A stretch of 64,000 nt of DNA from Acetivibrio cellulolyticus CD2 (GCF_000179595.2 NZ_JH556658.1:176808-240807), one strand, 5' to 3'; positions 39,627-49,211 are shown, counted from the first letter of the stretch. Numbers and translations are program-made. Notes: generated by a model not told the origin, from the sequence alone.

Positions 39627-40927
39627 TATAGCTCACCTGCCAAACTCATGAATTTATCCTCAGGGGTTGGTATCTCGACCAGATTGGAAAACATGGAGAT
39701 TTGCTCCCAGTTATCCTGAGATAATTTACTTTTATCTGTGAGAGCCTGCCTTATATGAAATTCGTTTAAGGCTATATTACTAAAGTATTTGCCTTTGCAG
39801 GTTATAAAGAATCTTGCGCGTTTTAACACTATACCTAGTTTTTTTAAATCATCAAAATCCAGCAGTTTGACTCTTCTTGCCGCAATGATTTTCTGAGCGG
39901 AGCGAACACCTACACCTGGAATTCTAAGAAGCATTTCATAGTCAGCCTTATTAATGTCTACAGGAAACAGGTGAATATTCCTAAGAGCCCAGCTCGATTT
40001 TGGATCCAATTCTGTATCGAAATCCGGATATTTTTCATCAAGTAATTCACTGCTGTTAAACCCATAGAATCTTAACAGCCAGTCTGCCTGGTATAGGCGG
40101 TGTTCTCTCAAAAGAGGCGGTTTGCTTATGAGAGGTAGTTTGGGGTTGGTTGAAACTGGTACATAAGCAGAATAATATACTCTTTTAAGCTTATATCCCT
40201 TATAAAGGCTTTCTGAAAGCCGCAAAATCTTGAGATCATGGTCAGGAGTAGCTCCTACAATTAACTGTGTACTTTGACCGGCAGGAACAAAGTTTGAGGA
40301 AGACTTAAAAAACTTTCTATTATCTTTTGTTTCAATTATTTTAGAATTTACGAAACCCATAGGCTTTAAAATTGTTTCTCGGGTTTTCTGTGGCGCCAGA
40401 AGCTGCAATCCTTTATTTGAGGGTAATTCAATATTTAAGCTCATACGGTCTACCAGTCTGCCAGAGGCTTCAATAAGGCTAAGATCTGCACCTGGAATTG
40501 CCTTGAGATGAATATAGCCATTGAAATTATATTCCTCACGTAATAATCTAACTGATTCATAGAGCTGTTCCATTGTATAATTAGGGCTCTTAATTATTGA
40601 GGAACTTAAAAAAAGTCCTTCTATGTAATTTCTTCTGTAGAAATTTATAGTTAAACCAGCTACTTCATGAGGGGTAAAAGTAGCTCTGGGAATGTCGTTG
40701 GAAAGTCTGTTAACGCAGTAAGCACAGTCGTATATGCAACTGTTGGTTTGCAGGATTTTTAGCAGAGATATACATCTTCCATCATCTGACCAGCTGTGAC
40801 ATATACCACACGCTGAACCGTTACCCAGTCCACCTTTTGTATTTTTTCTAGAGCTGCCGCTTGAAGAGCAGGAAACATCATACTTTGCAGCTGCCGAGAG
40901 TATTTCAAGTTTTTTTTGTAGCTCCAT
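39626..40927 (-). CDS. Radical-SAM putative DNA modification/repair protein (TIGR03916-like)
   Basis: A 433-residue enzyme. The radical-SAM cluster motif is CIYDCAYC (Cys 64, 68, 71), close after a second Cys set, CGICHSWSDDGRC. The C-terminal region has a helix-hairpin-helix DNA-binding element (LLRIPGVGVRSAQKIIAARR). This layout defines the TIGR03916 radical-SAM family linked to UDG-like proteins. It is related in fold to spore photoproduct lyase. It is probably a radical-based DNA lesion repair enzyme, with the product of the following gene. The ribosome site is CTGGAGG. The LexA-like box 57 bases upstream indicates DNA-damage control. Confidence 0.88.
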   Translation of the reverse strand: MELQKKLEILSAAAKYDVSCSSSGSSRKNTKGGLGNGSACGICHSWSDDGRCISLLKILQTNSCIYDCAYCVNRLSNDIPRATFTPHEVAGLTINFYRRNYIEGLFLSSSIIKSPNYTMEQLYESVRLLREEYNFNGYIHLKAIPGADLSLIEASGRLVDRMSLNIELPSNKGLQLLAPQKTRETILKPMGFVNSKIIETKDNRKFFKSSSNFVPAGQSTQLIVGATPDHDLKILRLSESLYKGYKLKRVYYSAYVPVSTNPKLPLISKPPLLREHRLYQADWLLRFYGFNSSELLDEKYPDFDTELDPKSSWALRNIHLFPVDINKADYEMLLRIPGVGVRSAQKIIAARRVKLLDFDDLKKLGIVLKRARFFITCKGKYFSNIALNEFHIRQALTDKSKLSQDNWEQISMFSNLVEIPTPEDKFMSLAGEL

Positions 40928-40957
40928 TTGTTGTACCTCCAGGGTTTTAATAAGAAA

Positions 40958-40997
40958 ATTCTACCACAATTGCATGTAAAAATCAAACGTATGTTCG
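40958..40997 (-). promoter_or_regulatory. Promoter with LexA (SOS) box for the radical-SAM repair operon
   Basis: On the minus strand, CGAACATACGTTTG (40984-40997) matches the Gram-positive LexA box CGAAC-RNRY-GTTYC at all but the last base. It overlaps a promoter: -35 TTGATT (40981-40986), 17-base spacer, -10 TAGAAT (40958-40963). Repressor binding there would block the polymerase. Confidence 0.75.
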
Positions 40998-41140
40998 ACG
41001 AAAGCGTAAAAAAATTATAACCTGAAATATTTAACAGTGTTTTTGTAACAGTTACTGTATATTCGAATCAAACTGTTAAGTTTTGTATATGGGAATTCGA
41101 TATTATTGATGTGGGATAAAATGTGTTCGGAGGCACTATG

Positions 41141-43699
41141 ATGCTTTTTAAAATATTAAGGTTTATGTTTATATTAATAGCAAGTATATTCATAAGTTGC
41201 CAGGTTGTATATGGTGATAAACCTGTTGTTGTTTATCAATCTGAAGACAATTATCCACCTTATAAATTCAGCCAAAATGGAAAATTTAATGGTTTTGAAA
41301 TTGAACTATCAAATATTATTTTTGCTGATGGTGATTATAATGTTGAATTTTCAACAGATTCCTGGAGCAGAGTTTATGATGGTGTTGCTAATGATAAAAT
41401 CGATACTTGTGGTTTAGTTGCTATAAATGAAGAAAGAAAGAGAGAACTCTTATTTTCAAATGTTGTATTAAAAGGCTATATTTCAATATATACCAGAAGC
41501 GATTTTAATATTGTTTCCGTTAAGGATTTGGAGCAGTATCATGTTGGCGTTGGATATAAGCAGTACACCGAGGAGATATTACATGATGTTGTTGGAATTA
41601 AAAATTATTCTACATTCAGCACGGTAGAAGAAGCTTTAGAAGCATTGGATAAGGGAACGATAGATGTTCTTTTTGAAAATCAGGAAGCAGTGAACTACTA
41701 TTTGATTGAAAAGGAACTAAAGACAAGAATCAAGTCGCAGGAAAGTAATCTTTATCCGGTTCAGCTGGCATATGGTGTGAGGAAGGGAAATAAGGACCTT
41801 GTAAAATATGTAAATAAAAAGCTTGAATATCTGATAAGTACAGGTGAGTATGAAAATTTATATCAGAAATATTTTGGCGCTCACTCAGAGTATTATGATA
41901 ATTATCATAGAAACAAGTTTATATTCATTACAGTTTTGATAATTATTATTTTTATTTTGCTACAGGTTCATATTAAGCGTCTTAAAAAGAAAATAACGAG
42001 AGCTTATAGGGAGCTTAGAAAACATCATGAGTGGTTGGAAGTAACTATTTCAAGCATAGGTGAAGCGATAATTGCGACTGACGAAAAGGGCGTTATTATG
42101 TTTACAAATCTTGAGGCACAAAAAATGTTTTCCTTATCCGAAGATGAGTTTATGAAAAAATGTCTGAATGAAGTTCTTGGTGGATTAATGGATGAGAATG
42201 GAGCGCCATGCAGCTTTTCCGTGGAAGAAGTAATAAATCGAGGAGTTAAACTAAACCTGGAAAGTATATCGGTATTAGCCTCTACTGATGGTAACGAACA
42301 TCTTGTTACAGGAGCGATTTTGCCAATAAGAAATGAATTAGGAGAAATAATTGGTACGGTGAGTGCGATTAAGGATATTACTGAAATAAAGAGGTCTGAA
42401 AAGAGAATATATGATATGGAGTATTATGACTCTCTTACGGGTTTGCCGAATAAGGCGTTATTTTCCGATAGGCTCAATATGGCATTGGCTAATGCACGTA
42501 GAAGTGGTTTAAAATGTGCAATTATCATTCTTGATCTCGACAATTTTAAAACAATTAATGATACATTAGGACATGCTTGTGGTGATGAAATATTAAAACA
42601 GATGGGTGAAAAGATCAAAGGCTATATAAGAGAAGTTGATACGGTTGCAAGGTTTGCCGGAGACGAGTTTATTATCCTACAGCCTAATGTAAGGCTTTTA
42701 ACTGATATTACAAGAGCTGTAGAGAGGATAATTGAAAAGTTCCAAAAGCCATGGATTTTGGAGGGAAGAGAATATTATGTAACTGCAAGTATTGGAATAG
42801 CTGTTTATCCTAATGATGGAGAAGATGAGCAGACCTTAATAAGAAATGCCGACATAGCAATGTACAAGGCAAAAGAAACCGGGAAAAATAGTTATGAGAT
42901 GTTTATGGAATCAATGAATAAAAATATAATTGACAAGCTTGATATGGAAAATAGCTTAAGACATGCACTAGAGAAAGAGGAATTTGTACTGTTCTATCAA
43001 CCTCAGATAGACATTAAAACTGGAAATATTATTGGGGTGGAAGCTCTAATAAGGTGGAATCGTGAGGGGATTGGACTTGTACCTCCAATGGAGTTCATAC
43101 CTATGATTGAAGAATCGGGTTTAATTATCCCTTTAGGGGAATGGGTACTTAGAGCCGCATGTATGCAGAATGTTGAATGGATAAGAAAGGGTATTAAACC
43201 GGTATTAATAGCCGTAAACCTTTCTGCAAAGCAGTTTCAACAGCAAAACCTTGTTAAAATAATTGAGAATGTGCTCAATGAAACCGGTCTTGATCCAAAA
43301 CTCCTTGAACTTGAAATAACTGAGAGTATTGCGATGCAAGATATTGATTTTACGATAGCAGTTTTAAAAGAATTGAGAGAAAAGGGAATTAGAATTTCCC
43401 TGGACGATTTTGGTACAGGGTATTCATCTTTAAATTATTTAAAGATGCTGCCAATCGATACACTGAAGATAGATAAGAGCTTTGTGCGAGATATAACATC
43501 AAACTCCAATGAAGAAGCTATTGCTAAGTCAGTTATCAGTCTTGCTCATAAAATGCATCTTTCAGTGGTGGCAGAAGGTGTAGAGACAAAAGAACAGCTG
43601 GAATTTCTAAAGGAGCATATGTGTGATAAGGTGCAGGGATTTTTATTAAGCAAACCGTTACAAGCAAATGAGGCTGAGATATTATTGAGAAAAATGTAA
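41141..43699 (+). CDS. Solute-sensing SBP3-PAS-GGDEF-EAL cyclic-di-GMP phosphodiesterase
   Basis: An 852-residue membrane sensor. After a signal peptide, a family 3 solute-binding domain (about 25-255; NYPPYKFSQNGKFNGFEIEL minus its end) faces outside. A TM helix lies at about 268-288, followed by a PAS domain (about 305-425), GGDEF with a changed site (FAGDEF, near residue 505) and EAL (GVEALIRWN near 633; DDFGTGYSSLNYLKMLPID). The EAL motif is intact and the GGDEF is degenerate, so the main activity should be cyclic-di-GMP breakdown, with GGDEF perhaps binding GTP. The ligand is likely an amino acid or small solute. Start ATG 41141 follows GGAGG by seven bases. Confidence 0.9.
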   Translation: MLFKILRFMFILIASIFISCQVVYGDKPVVVYQSEDNYPPYKFSQNGKFNGFEIELSNIIFADGDYNVEFSTDSWSRVYDGVANDKIDTCGLVAINEERKRELLFSNVVLKGYISIYTRSDFNIVSVKDLEQYHVGVGYKQYTEEILHDVVGIKNYSTFSTVEEALEALDKGTIDVLFENQEAVNYYLIEKELKTRIKSQESNLYPVQLAYGVRKGNKDLVKYVNKKLEYLISTGEYENLYQKYFGAHSEYYDNYHRNKFIFITVLIIIIFILLQVHIKRLKKKITRAYRELRKHHEWLEVTISSIGEAIIATDEKGVIMFTNLEAQKMFSLSEDEFMKKCLNEVLGGLMDENGAPCSFSVEEVINRGVKLNLESISVLASTDGNEHLVTGAILPIRNELGEIIGTVSAIKDITEIKRSEKRIYDMEYYDSLTGLPNKALFSDRLNMALANARRSGLKCAIIILDLDNFKTINDTLGHACGDEILKQMGEKIKGYIREVDTVARFAGDEFIILQPNVRLLTDITRAVERIIEKFQKPWILEGREYYVTASIGIAVYPNDGEDEQTLIRNADIAMYKAKETGKNSYEMFMESMNKNIIDKLDMENSLRHALEKEEFVLFYQPQIDIKTGNIIGVEALIRWNREGIGLVPPMEFIPMIEESGLIIPLGEWVLRAACMQNVEWIRKGIKPVLIAVNLSAKQFQQQNLVKIIENVLNETGLDPKLLELEITESIAMQDIDFTIAVLKELREKGIRISLDDFGTGYSSLNYLKMLPIDTLKIDKSFVRDITSNSNEEAIAKSVISLAHKMHLSVVAEGVETKEQLEFLKEHMCDKVQGFLLSKPLQANEAEILLRKM

Positions 43700-43722
43700 T
43701 GGTCTTTTGACCATTTTTTTTT
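43699..43722 (+). terminator. Intrinsic terminator
   Basis: ATGGTC TTTT GACCAT followed by eight T, directly behind the EAL gene; the first stem base belongs to the stop codon. Confidence 0.92.
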
Positions 43723-43888
43723 GCACTATTACATGGATGAACATAATTATAATGTGTGACCGATAAAACAATTACCAAAAAATAATGTCAAAAAACAAGC
43801 TATTTAAGAAGAATAGTATATTGCTAATGTGAGGATGGACGAGTATAATTACTACTATGATAAATTTTTGTCAAAGGGGGAATTGGAT

Positions 43889-44158
43889 ATGAGAGCGATA
43901 GTGACTGTTATTGGAAAGGATAAAGTTGGAATTATTGCTTCGTTGAGTAATATACTTGCTAATTGCAATGTAAATATTTTAGATATTTCACAGACTACAA
44001 TGCAGGATGTTTTTACGATGATAATGTTGGTTGATATTTCGGGGTTGTCTATTTCTTTTTCAGGTTTAGCTGAGCAACTGGAGAAAAAAGGTGTTGAAAT
44101 AGGCTTATCTGTTAAAATTCAGCATGAAGATATTTTTGACTCCATGCACCAGATATAA
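43889..44158 (+). CDS. ACT-domain protein (UPF0237)
   Basis: An 89-residue single ACT domain that fills the whole protein ([20 protein letters not shown]). Family members are small ligand-binding regulators, often next to UPF0210 genes, as here. Start ATG 43889 has AAAGGGGG upstream; the longer frame from 43829 lacks a ribosome site. It lies 13 bases before the UPF0210 gene, so the two are co-expressed. It probably senses an amino acid and regulates or assembles with that partner. Confidence 0.9.
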   Translation: MRAIVTVIGKDKVGIIASLSNILANCNVNILDISQTTMQDVFTMIMLVDISGLSISFSGLAEQLEKKGVEIGLSVKIQHEDIFDSMHQI

Positions 44159-44171
44159 GGGGGGAATCTTT

Positions 44172-45530
44172 GTGATAAGACCTTTTGAGATAATTGAAAC
44201 AATAAAAATGATTCAGGAAGAAAATCTTGATATAAGAACCATAACAATGGGTATTTCTCTCAGAGACTGTTGCAGTCATGATGGAAATGTTGCAAGGAAG
44301 AAAATATACGACAAAATTACCAGACTTGCAGCTAATCTTGTAAAGGTTGGAGAAGATATTGAAAAAGAATATGGGATACCAATTATAAATAAAAGAATTT
44401 CAGTTACACCAATATCTTTGATTGCCGAGAGTTCTGATGAGGAAGATTATGTTAAATTTGCACAGATCATGGACAAAGCTGCTGATGAAGTAGGTGTTAA
44501 CTTTATAGGTGGATTTACTGCATTGGTTCATAAGGGATATACCAATGGCGATAAAAAACTGATACAATCTATTCCTATAGCTTTAAGTACTACAAAAAAG
44601 GTGTGTTCATCAGTAAATCTTGCTACTACTAAATCAGGAATAAATATGGATGCTGTTAAGGAAATGGGGCAGATTATCAAGAAAGCTGCTGAACTAACTG
44701 CTGATAGTGGGGGCTTAGGCTGTGCGAAACTGGTTGTTTTTGCAAATGCACCCGAGGATAATCCGTTTATGGCTGGGGCTTTTCATGGGGTAGGTGAGCC
44801 TGAATGTGTTATTAATGTAGGTGTAAGCGGACCGGGTACTGTGAAAAGCGCTCTTACAAAGGTAAAGGGAGCAGATTTCGAAACTGTTTCAGAAACAATC
44901 AAAAAGACTGCTTTTAAAATAACAAGAATTGGCCAATTAGTAGCAAGGGAAGCGTCAAATAGGTTGGGCGTTTCATTTGGGATAGTTGACCTTTCGTTAG
45001 CTCCAACACCGGCTATAGGGGATAGTGTGGCATATATACTGGAAGAAATGGGACTTGAAAAGTGCGGTACTCATGGAACTACTGCTGCGTTGGCATTGTT
45101 GAATGATGCAGTTAAAAAGGGTGGTACAATGGCATCATCCTTTGTAGGAGGGTTGAGCGGAGCGTTTATTCCTGTAAGTGAGGACGCTGGTATGATAAAT
45201 GCTGTAGTTGATGGAGCTCTTTCAATAGAAAAGCTGGAGGCAATGACCTGTGTGTGTTCTGTAGGTCTTGATATGATAGTAGTACCTGGAGATACAAGTG
45301 CAGAAACCATCTCGGCGATTATTGCCGATGAAGCGGCTATAGGAGTTGTAAATAATAAGACCACTGCAGTTAGAATTATACCGGCTCCAGGCAAAAAAGT
45401 CGGTGATATGGTCGAATTTGGAGGACTTTTGGGATCAGGTCCAGTTATGAAGGTGAACCAGTTTAGCAGTAAGGAGTTTGTTGATAGGGGAGGACGTATT
45501 CCAGCGCCTCTACACAGTCTTCGAAATTAG
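44172..45530 (+). CDS. UPF0210/DUF711 family protein
   Basis: A 452-residue cytosolic protein of the PFL/UPF0210 (DUF711) family. Typical segments are [14 protein letters not shown] near the start, [15 protein letters not shown], and the C-terminal [12 protein letters not shown]. Start is GTG 44172 behind AAGGGGGG; the frame from 44124 would overlap the ACT gene. Despite solved structures in the family, the enzyme activity is not established. The conserved pairing with the ACT protein suggests a metabolite-controlled step. Confidence 0.9.
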   Translation: MIRPFEIIETIKMIQEENLDIRTITMGISLRDCCSHDGNVARKKIYDKITRLAANLVKVGEDIEKEYGIPIINKRISVTPISLIAESSDEEDYVKFAQIMDKAADEVGVNFIGGFTALVHKGYTNGDKKLIQSIPIALSTTKKVCSSVNLATTKSGINMDAVKEMGQIIKKAAELTADSGGLGCAKLVVFANAPEDNPFMAGAFHGVGEPECVINVGVSGPGTVKSALTKVKGADFETVSETIKKTAFKITRIGQLVAREASNRLGVSFGIVDLSLAPTPAIGDSVAYILEEMGLEKCGTHGTTAALALLNDAVKKGGTMASSFVGGLSGAFIPVSEDAGMINAVVDGALSIEKLEAMTCVCSVGLDMIVVPGDTSAETISAIIADEAAIGVVNNKTTAVRIIPAPGKKVGDMVEFGGLLGSGPVMKVNQFSSKEFVDRGGRIPAPLHSLRN

Positions 45531-45563
45531 AGAAAAATGTGAAAATCAAGTTTACAAAAAAAG

Positions 45564-45583
45564 TGGGGGCTTATTTGCCCCCA
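45564..45583 (+). terminator. Hairpin terminator-like structure
   Basis: TGGGGGC TTATTT GCCCCCA, 34 bases after the UPF0210 stop. The T tract behind it is weak on the plus strand and strong on the minus strand. Confidence 0.65.
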
Positions 45584-45791
45584 TAAGTATGTTATTTGGA
45601 GTTTAATGAGAGATTTGATTATGCTAATTTATTGGAAAAACTGCACTAAGTATTTCCTAAATATATTCGATCAATGGTGTTTTATCTTGACGAGTCTGTA
45701 CTAAAAATATCATAATTTTCCAAAAATATCAAATTAATAATAGCATCGTATTAGACTATTTAGTCGATTTAAATTGAATTATATGATTTAA

Positions 45792-45821
45792 TTTACAAAA
45801 TGCGCATAATTTATTTATAAT
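45792..45821 (+). promoter_or_regulatory. Strong promoter in a gene-free gap
   Basis: TTTACA (45792-45797), 18-base spacer, perfect TATAAT (45816-45821). It points into a short hairpin-terminator unit and not directly into a gene. Confidence 0.7.
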
Positions 45822-45827
45822 GGGTGA

Positions 45828-45921
45828 GTACCTTGTTCCATTAAGAAGGTACGAATATTTTATAAAATTAACTTTAGCCCCTGGGTCATGTTATCCTAGA
45901 TCCCAGGGGCTTCAATTTTTT
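45828..45921 (+). ncRNA. Candidate small RNA of about 94 nt
   Basis: Behind the strong promoter the predicted transcript begins with a hairpin GTACCTT/AAGGTAC (45828-45834, 45846-45852). An AT-rich single-stranded stretch follows, then a near-perfect terminator: AGCCCCTGGG (45876-45885) with CCCAGGGGCT (45902-45911) and TTTTTT. No ORF with a ribosome site is inside. It is a self-contained transcription unit in a 516-base gap, or less likely an attenuated leader of the sigma operon 125 bases further on. No known RNA family is recognised. Confidence 0.6.
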
Positions 45922-45988
45922 AGATGACACATTCGACATACCTCATACACATTGACTGGAACGCCAGTGTAAAATTGTTTTTTACTGG

Positions 45989-46015
45989 TGTAACCTTTTA
46001 ACACAATCATACGTT
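45989..46015 (+). promoter_or_regulatory. ECF-type promoter before the second ECF sigma gene
   Basis: TGTAAC (45989-45994), 17-base spacer, CGTT (46012-46015). This is the form of ECF promoters of the SigM/SigX/SigV kind. It lies 31 bases before the sigma gene, so self-activation is likely. Confidence 0.6.
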
Positions 46016-46046
46016 ATAATTATTAGAAAAACATCCCGAGGAGAAT

Positions 46047-46520
46047 ATGGATAATTTTACAGGCATTTATAGAAAGTACTACAACAAAATATACTGCTAT
46101 ATTCTTAATCTCTGTAACAATTCCAAACTTTCGGAAGATATCGTGCAAGAGACTTTTTACAAGACTCTGATGCTGATAAATGCCGGCAAACTTTCGGAGT
46201 TTGGAGAGGCATGGCTTGTAAGGGTGGCACACAATTTGTTCATAGATTATGTGAGAAAGAAAGACAGGTGGTTGATTAATGAGGATTACGAAAGGTCAAT
46301 GGATTATATTCCACAGGAGAGACTACTGTCAAATATGACTATTAATATTACCCTTGACAAGTTACCTGTCAGATACCGGTCCATAATTCTTCTTAAGGAC
46401 TATTTCGGATTTTCTCTGAGGGAAATTGCTTCAATTTTAGGTATTACCGAAAATTCCGCAAAAGTCACTCTACATAGGGCACGAGAAAAATTTAGAGAGG
46501 TGTATGAAAATGAAAAGTAA
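46047..46520 (+). CDS. ECF RNA polymerase sigma factor (SigM/X/V-like)
   Basis: A 157-residue sigma factor. Region 2 has CNNSKLSEDIVQETFYKTL and AWLVRVAHNLFIDYVRKK. Region 4 has FGFSLREIASILGITENSAK followed by VTLHRARE. The ribosome site CCCGAGGAG precedes the ATG. It overlaps the anti-sigma gene by 11 bases, a standard coupled pair. Similarity and the upstream TGTAAC/CGTT promoter point to the cell-envelope-stress ECF group. Confidence 0.92.
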   Translation: MDNFTGIYRKYYNKIYCYILNLCNNSKLSEDIVQETFYKTLMLINAGKLSEFGEAWLVRVAHNLFIDYVRKKDRWLINEDYERSMDYIPQERLLSNMTINITLDKLPVRYRSIILLKDYFGFSLREIASILGITENSAKVTLHRAREKFREVYENEK

Positions 46521-47730
46521 TGATTGCAAATCCATATTATCAAAGTTAAAAAAATACATAGACGGTGAACTGTCCGAAAGTGAAACAGTTTTGGTAGAGC
46601 AACACCTGAAAGAGTGTGAGGAATGTCAGCGATCAGTAGAAGATATGGAAGATAAAACCTTTGTTTCTCGGGATAAGAAAATCTTGAAAGGCTTGAAAAA
46701 ATTGAGAATACAGTTCTATTTCAAAGTTATTGCGATATCTGTAGCTGCAGTTGCATTTTCTCTTATATTTGTAAACTTTATTGGTCCTGAAATAATGAGA
46801 AATGTTTATTCGGAAAGAGACCTTAACTATCAGAGAGCTATACTTGACAATGTTACCCTCAAAAAGTTTCTTGTCTCAGATGTTCATATAACACATAAAC
46901 CAGGGCTATTAAAAACAGTAATCGAGTGCGAATACTCAGCGAATATTTTTGGAGAAAATTTTTCGAAACAGAAGGAACGGTATATACTGCCAAATATATT
47001 TGGAAAGATAGAACATAAAACTGATCTGGATTTATTGTATGGAAAAACAGATAGTAAGCTCGCTTGGATTACTCTTGATAATTTTCTTACTGAAGAAAAA
47101 TACGAAAACCGTTATAAAAAACTTGGTGAACAGTTTGACAAGCTCGAAAATTCTCCACAAGGTTCTATTACCCAAGCAATTACAATTTTCAAAAAACCTT
47201 ATAAAGTTGAGGAACTTCCAGACATCTTAAGGGATATTGGTGATGTTAAGCTGGAATACTGCTGGTTTTCTGTAGACACCGGATTCCAAAAGATTTATGA
47301 TGCCAATAAGGACACAAACTCTCTTCGCTTTTTCATCACACATCCCGTAGGTTTTTCTGTTTTCACGCCGGAGGATGTTTCTACAAACGCATACCTTGAT
47401 TACCAGCGGGGTATGTTTTATAGAGGTCTTAAATTTGATATGCAGGTAAAATATCCTGCAAGTCTTTTTGAAAAGGAGTTTGCTTGGTTTGAAGGCAACT
47501 ACAAATATTTTTTCGATCTATACAAAAGTGAAAATACGGATGTTGAATTAAAGCAGGATGATTTTGAAGAGGCAAAAAAAGTATTGACCCACATGAAGGA
47601 GTATATCAAATCAAATGGAGTTATGGTTAAAACAGCAATTATTACAGCTCCTACTCAAAATATTATGAAACTTAGAAATAACGATAATCTTCTTGGTTTT
47701 GAAATAATAAATGTTGATTTTGACTATTAA
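46510..47730 (+). CDS. Anti-sigma factor with ZAS and Sigma_reg domains (YhdL-like)
   Basis: A 406-residue membrane protein. The N-terminal zinc-finger ZAS motif is HLKECEECQ (H32, C36, C39). One TM helix lies at about 70-91, followed by an extracellular part resembling the sigma-factor regulator N and C domains of B. subtilis YhdL (anti-SigM). Start 46510 fits the GAGAGG site better than the ATG six bases earlier. It should hold the sigma factor at the membrane. The last codons and the following terminator have a decayed second copy at 54092-54205. Confidence 0.85.
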   Translation: MKSNDCKSILSKLKKYIDGELSESETVLVEQHLKECEECQRSVEDMEDKTFVSRDKKILKGLKKLRIQFYFKVIAISVAAVAFSLIFVNFIGPEIMRNVYSERDLNYQRAILDNVTLKKFLVSDVHITHKPGLLKTVIECEYSANIFGENFSKQKERYILPNIFGKIEHKTDLDLLYGKTDSKLAWITLDNFLTEEKYENRYKKLGEQFDKLENSPQGSITQAITIFKKPYKVEELPDILRDIGDVKLEYCWFSVDTGFQKIYDANKDTNSLRFFITHPVGFSVFTPEDVSTNAYLDYQRGMFYRGLKFDMQVKYPASLFEKEFAWFEGNYKYFFDLYKSENTDVELKQDDFEEAKKVLTHMKEYIKSNGVMVKTAIITAPTQNIMKLRNNDNLLGFEIINVDFDY

Positions 47731-47736
47731 TCTGAT

Positions 47737-47771
47737 GAAAAGGTAGAGTTTGATAAATTCTCTACCTTTTC
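47737..47771 (+). terminator. Intrinsic terminator
   Basis: GAAAAGGTAGAG (47737-47748) pairs with CTCTACCTTTTC (47760-47771), just after the anti-sigma stop. Confidence 0.75.
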
Positions 47772-47882
47772 GTAAAGTTTCACTTTATCAGCTTATCTTC
47801 ACAGGCATCAATTTGTTAAATGTATATAGTTTTTTATGAATATTTGCACAAAATTCATCAATTAGGTAAATAAGGTGCATGG

Positions 47883-47911
47883 TTGGTAGATGCTCCAATT
47901 TATTGTATACT
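47883..47911 (+). promoter_or_regulatory. Sigma-A-type promoter for the pectinesterase gene
   Basis: TTGGTA (47883-47888), 17-base spacer, TATACT (47906-47911), 45 bases before the GTG start. Confidence 0.5.
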
Positions 47912-47955
47912 ATTATTAGATTGAACCATGTGAATGTTAATGAGGAGGAGTTTTT

Positions 47956-49179
47956 GTGCAAAAAAGGTTTTCTGCTTTCTTAACTGTAATTTTTACTATT
48001 GCAACATTATTTACAAACTCTAATACTATTGTAACTTCTGCCGCGGTTAGTGCAGATATAATAGTTGCTAAAAACGGTACCGGTGATTTTAGCACTGTAC
48101 AAGCGGCAATTGACTCAGTACCGTCAGATAATTCGGAAGAAGTTGTCATACTTGTAAAGAATGGAACATACAAAGAGGTCGTGACAATAAGAAAGAATAG
48201 AGTTCATCTTATTGGGGAAAGTAGCACTGGAGCAATAATAACATATGATAATTATGCTGGAAAATTAAAATCAGATGGTACTACATATGGTACATCTGGT
48301 TCAGCGTCATTTTATCTCTACGGAACGGATGCAATTATTGAGAACCTTACTATCGAAAATTCCTTTGATGAAAATATCAATACTGACGGTAAACAGGCTG
48401 TAGCTGCCTATATGCGCGGTGATAGGCAAATAGTAAAAGATTGTATCTTTATTGGGAATCAGGATACATTATATGCACACTCAGGCAGACAGTATTATTC
48501 AAAATGCAAAATTATTGGTGATACAGATTTCATTTTTGGTGGTGCAACAGCTGTATTTGATAATTGTGAAATAGTTTCAACTTCAAGAGGTGGTTATGTT
48601 ACGGCAGCAAGCACAGATATTGCAAATTACGGATACCTGTTTTTAAATTGCAACTTAAAAAGTGATGCTGCAGCAAATTCAACATATTTGGGAAGACCAT
48701 GGCGCCCGAATGGAAATGTAGTTTATAAAGAATGTTATTTGGGAGCACATATAAAAGACATCGGTTGGACTAGTATGAGCGGCAATTTACCAGAGAATGC
48801 CCGCTTTTTTGAATACAAAAGCACTGGTCCAGGGGCGGTTATTAATTCATCCAGAAGACAATTGACTGATGACGAAGCTGCATTATATTCAATAGATAAC
48901 TTGTTAAAAGGAACCGACAATTGGAAACCGGATTCTGATATAATTGCAACCCCAACTCCTACACCAAATATTATTTATGGAGATTTAAACGGAGATGGAA
49001 GCGCAAACTCTATTGATTTTGCATTAATGAGAGGATATCTCCTTGGTATTACTAAATTGGCAGAGGATAAGCTTGCAGCATCAGATTTAAACCTTGATGG
49101 TAGTGTTAATTCACCGGATTTTGCAATATTTAGAATGTACATATTGGGCATGATAAAAGCTTTACCATTAAGAATATAA
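47956..49179 (+). CDS. Cellulosomal pectin methylesterase (CE8) with dockerin
   Basis: A 407-residue secreted enzyme starting at GTG 47956 (GAGGAGGAG five bases upstream), with a signal peptide to about residue 31. CE8 motifs are GNQDTLYAHSGRQYY (about 168), GDTDFIFGGA (about 188, catalytic Asp) and YLGRPWRP (about 244). A short Thr/Pro linker leads to a C-terminal dockerin at about 340-402 (DLNGDGSANSIDFALMRGY; DLNLDGSVNSPDFAIFRMY). It removes methyl esters from homogalacturonan, making pectin open to lyases. Confidence 0.95.
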   Translation: MQKRFSAFLTVIFTIATLFTNSNTIVTSAAVSADIIVAKNGTGDFSTVQAAIDSVPSDNSEEVVILVKNGTYKEVVTIRKNRVHLIGESSTGAIITYDNYAGKLKSDGTTYGTSGSASFYLYGTDAIIENLTIENSFDENINTDGKQAVAAYMRGDRQIVKDCIFIGNQDTLYAHSGRQYYSKCKIIGDTDFIFGGATAVFDNCEIVSTSRGGYVTAASTDIANYGYLFLNCNLKSDAAANSTYLGRPWRPNGNVVYKECYLGAHIKDIGWTSMSGNLPENARFFEYKSTGPGAVINSSRRQLTDDEAALYSIDNLLKGTDNWKPDSDIIATPTPTPNIIYGDLNGDGSANSIDFALMRGYLLGITKLAEDKLAASDLNLDGSVNSPDFAIFRMYILGMIKALPLRI

Positions 49180-49211
49180 ATTTACAAACAGATATTATGG
49201 GGAGACAGAAT

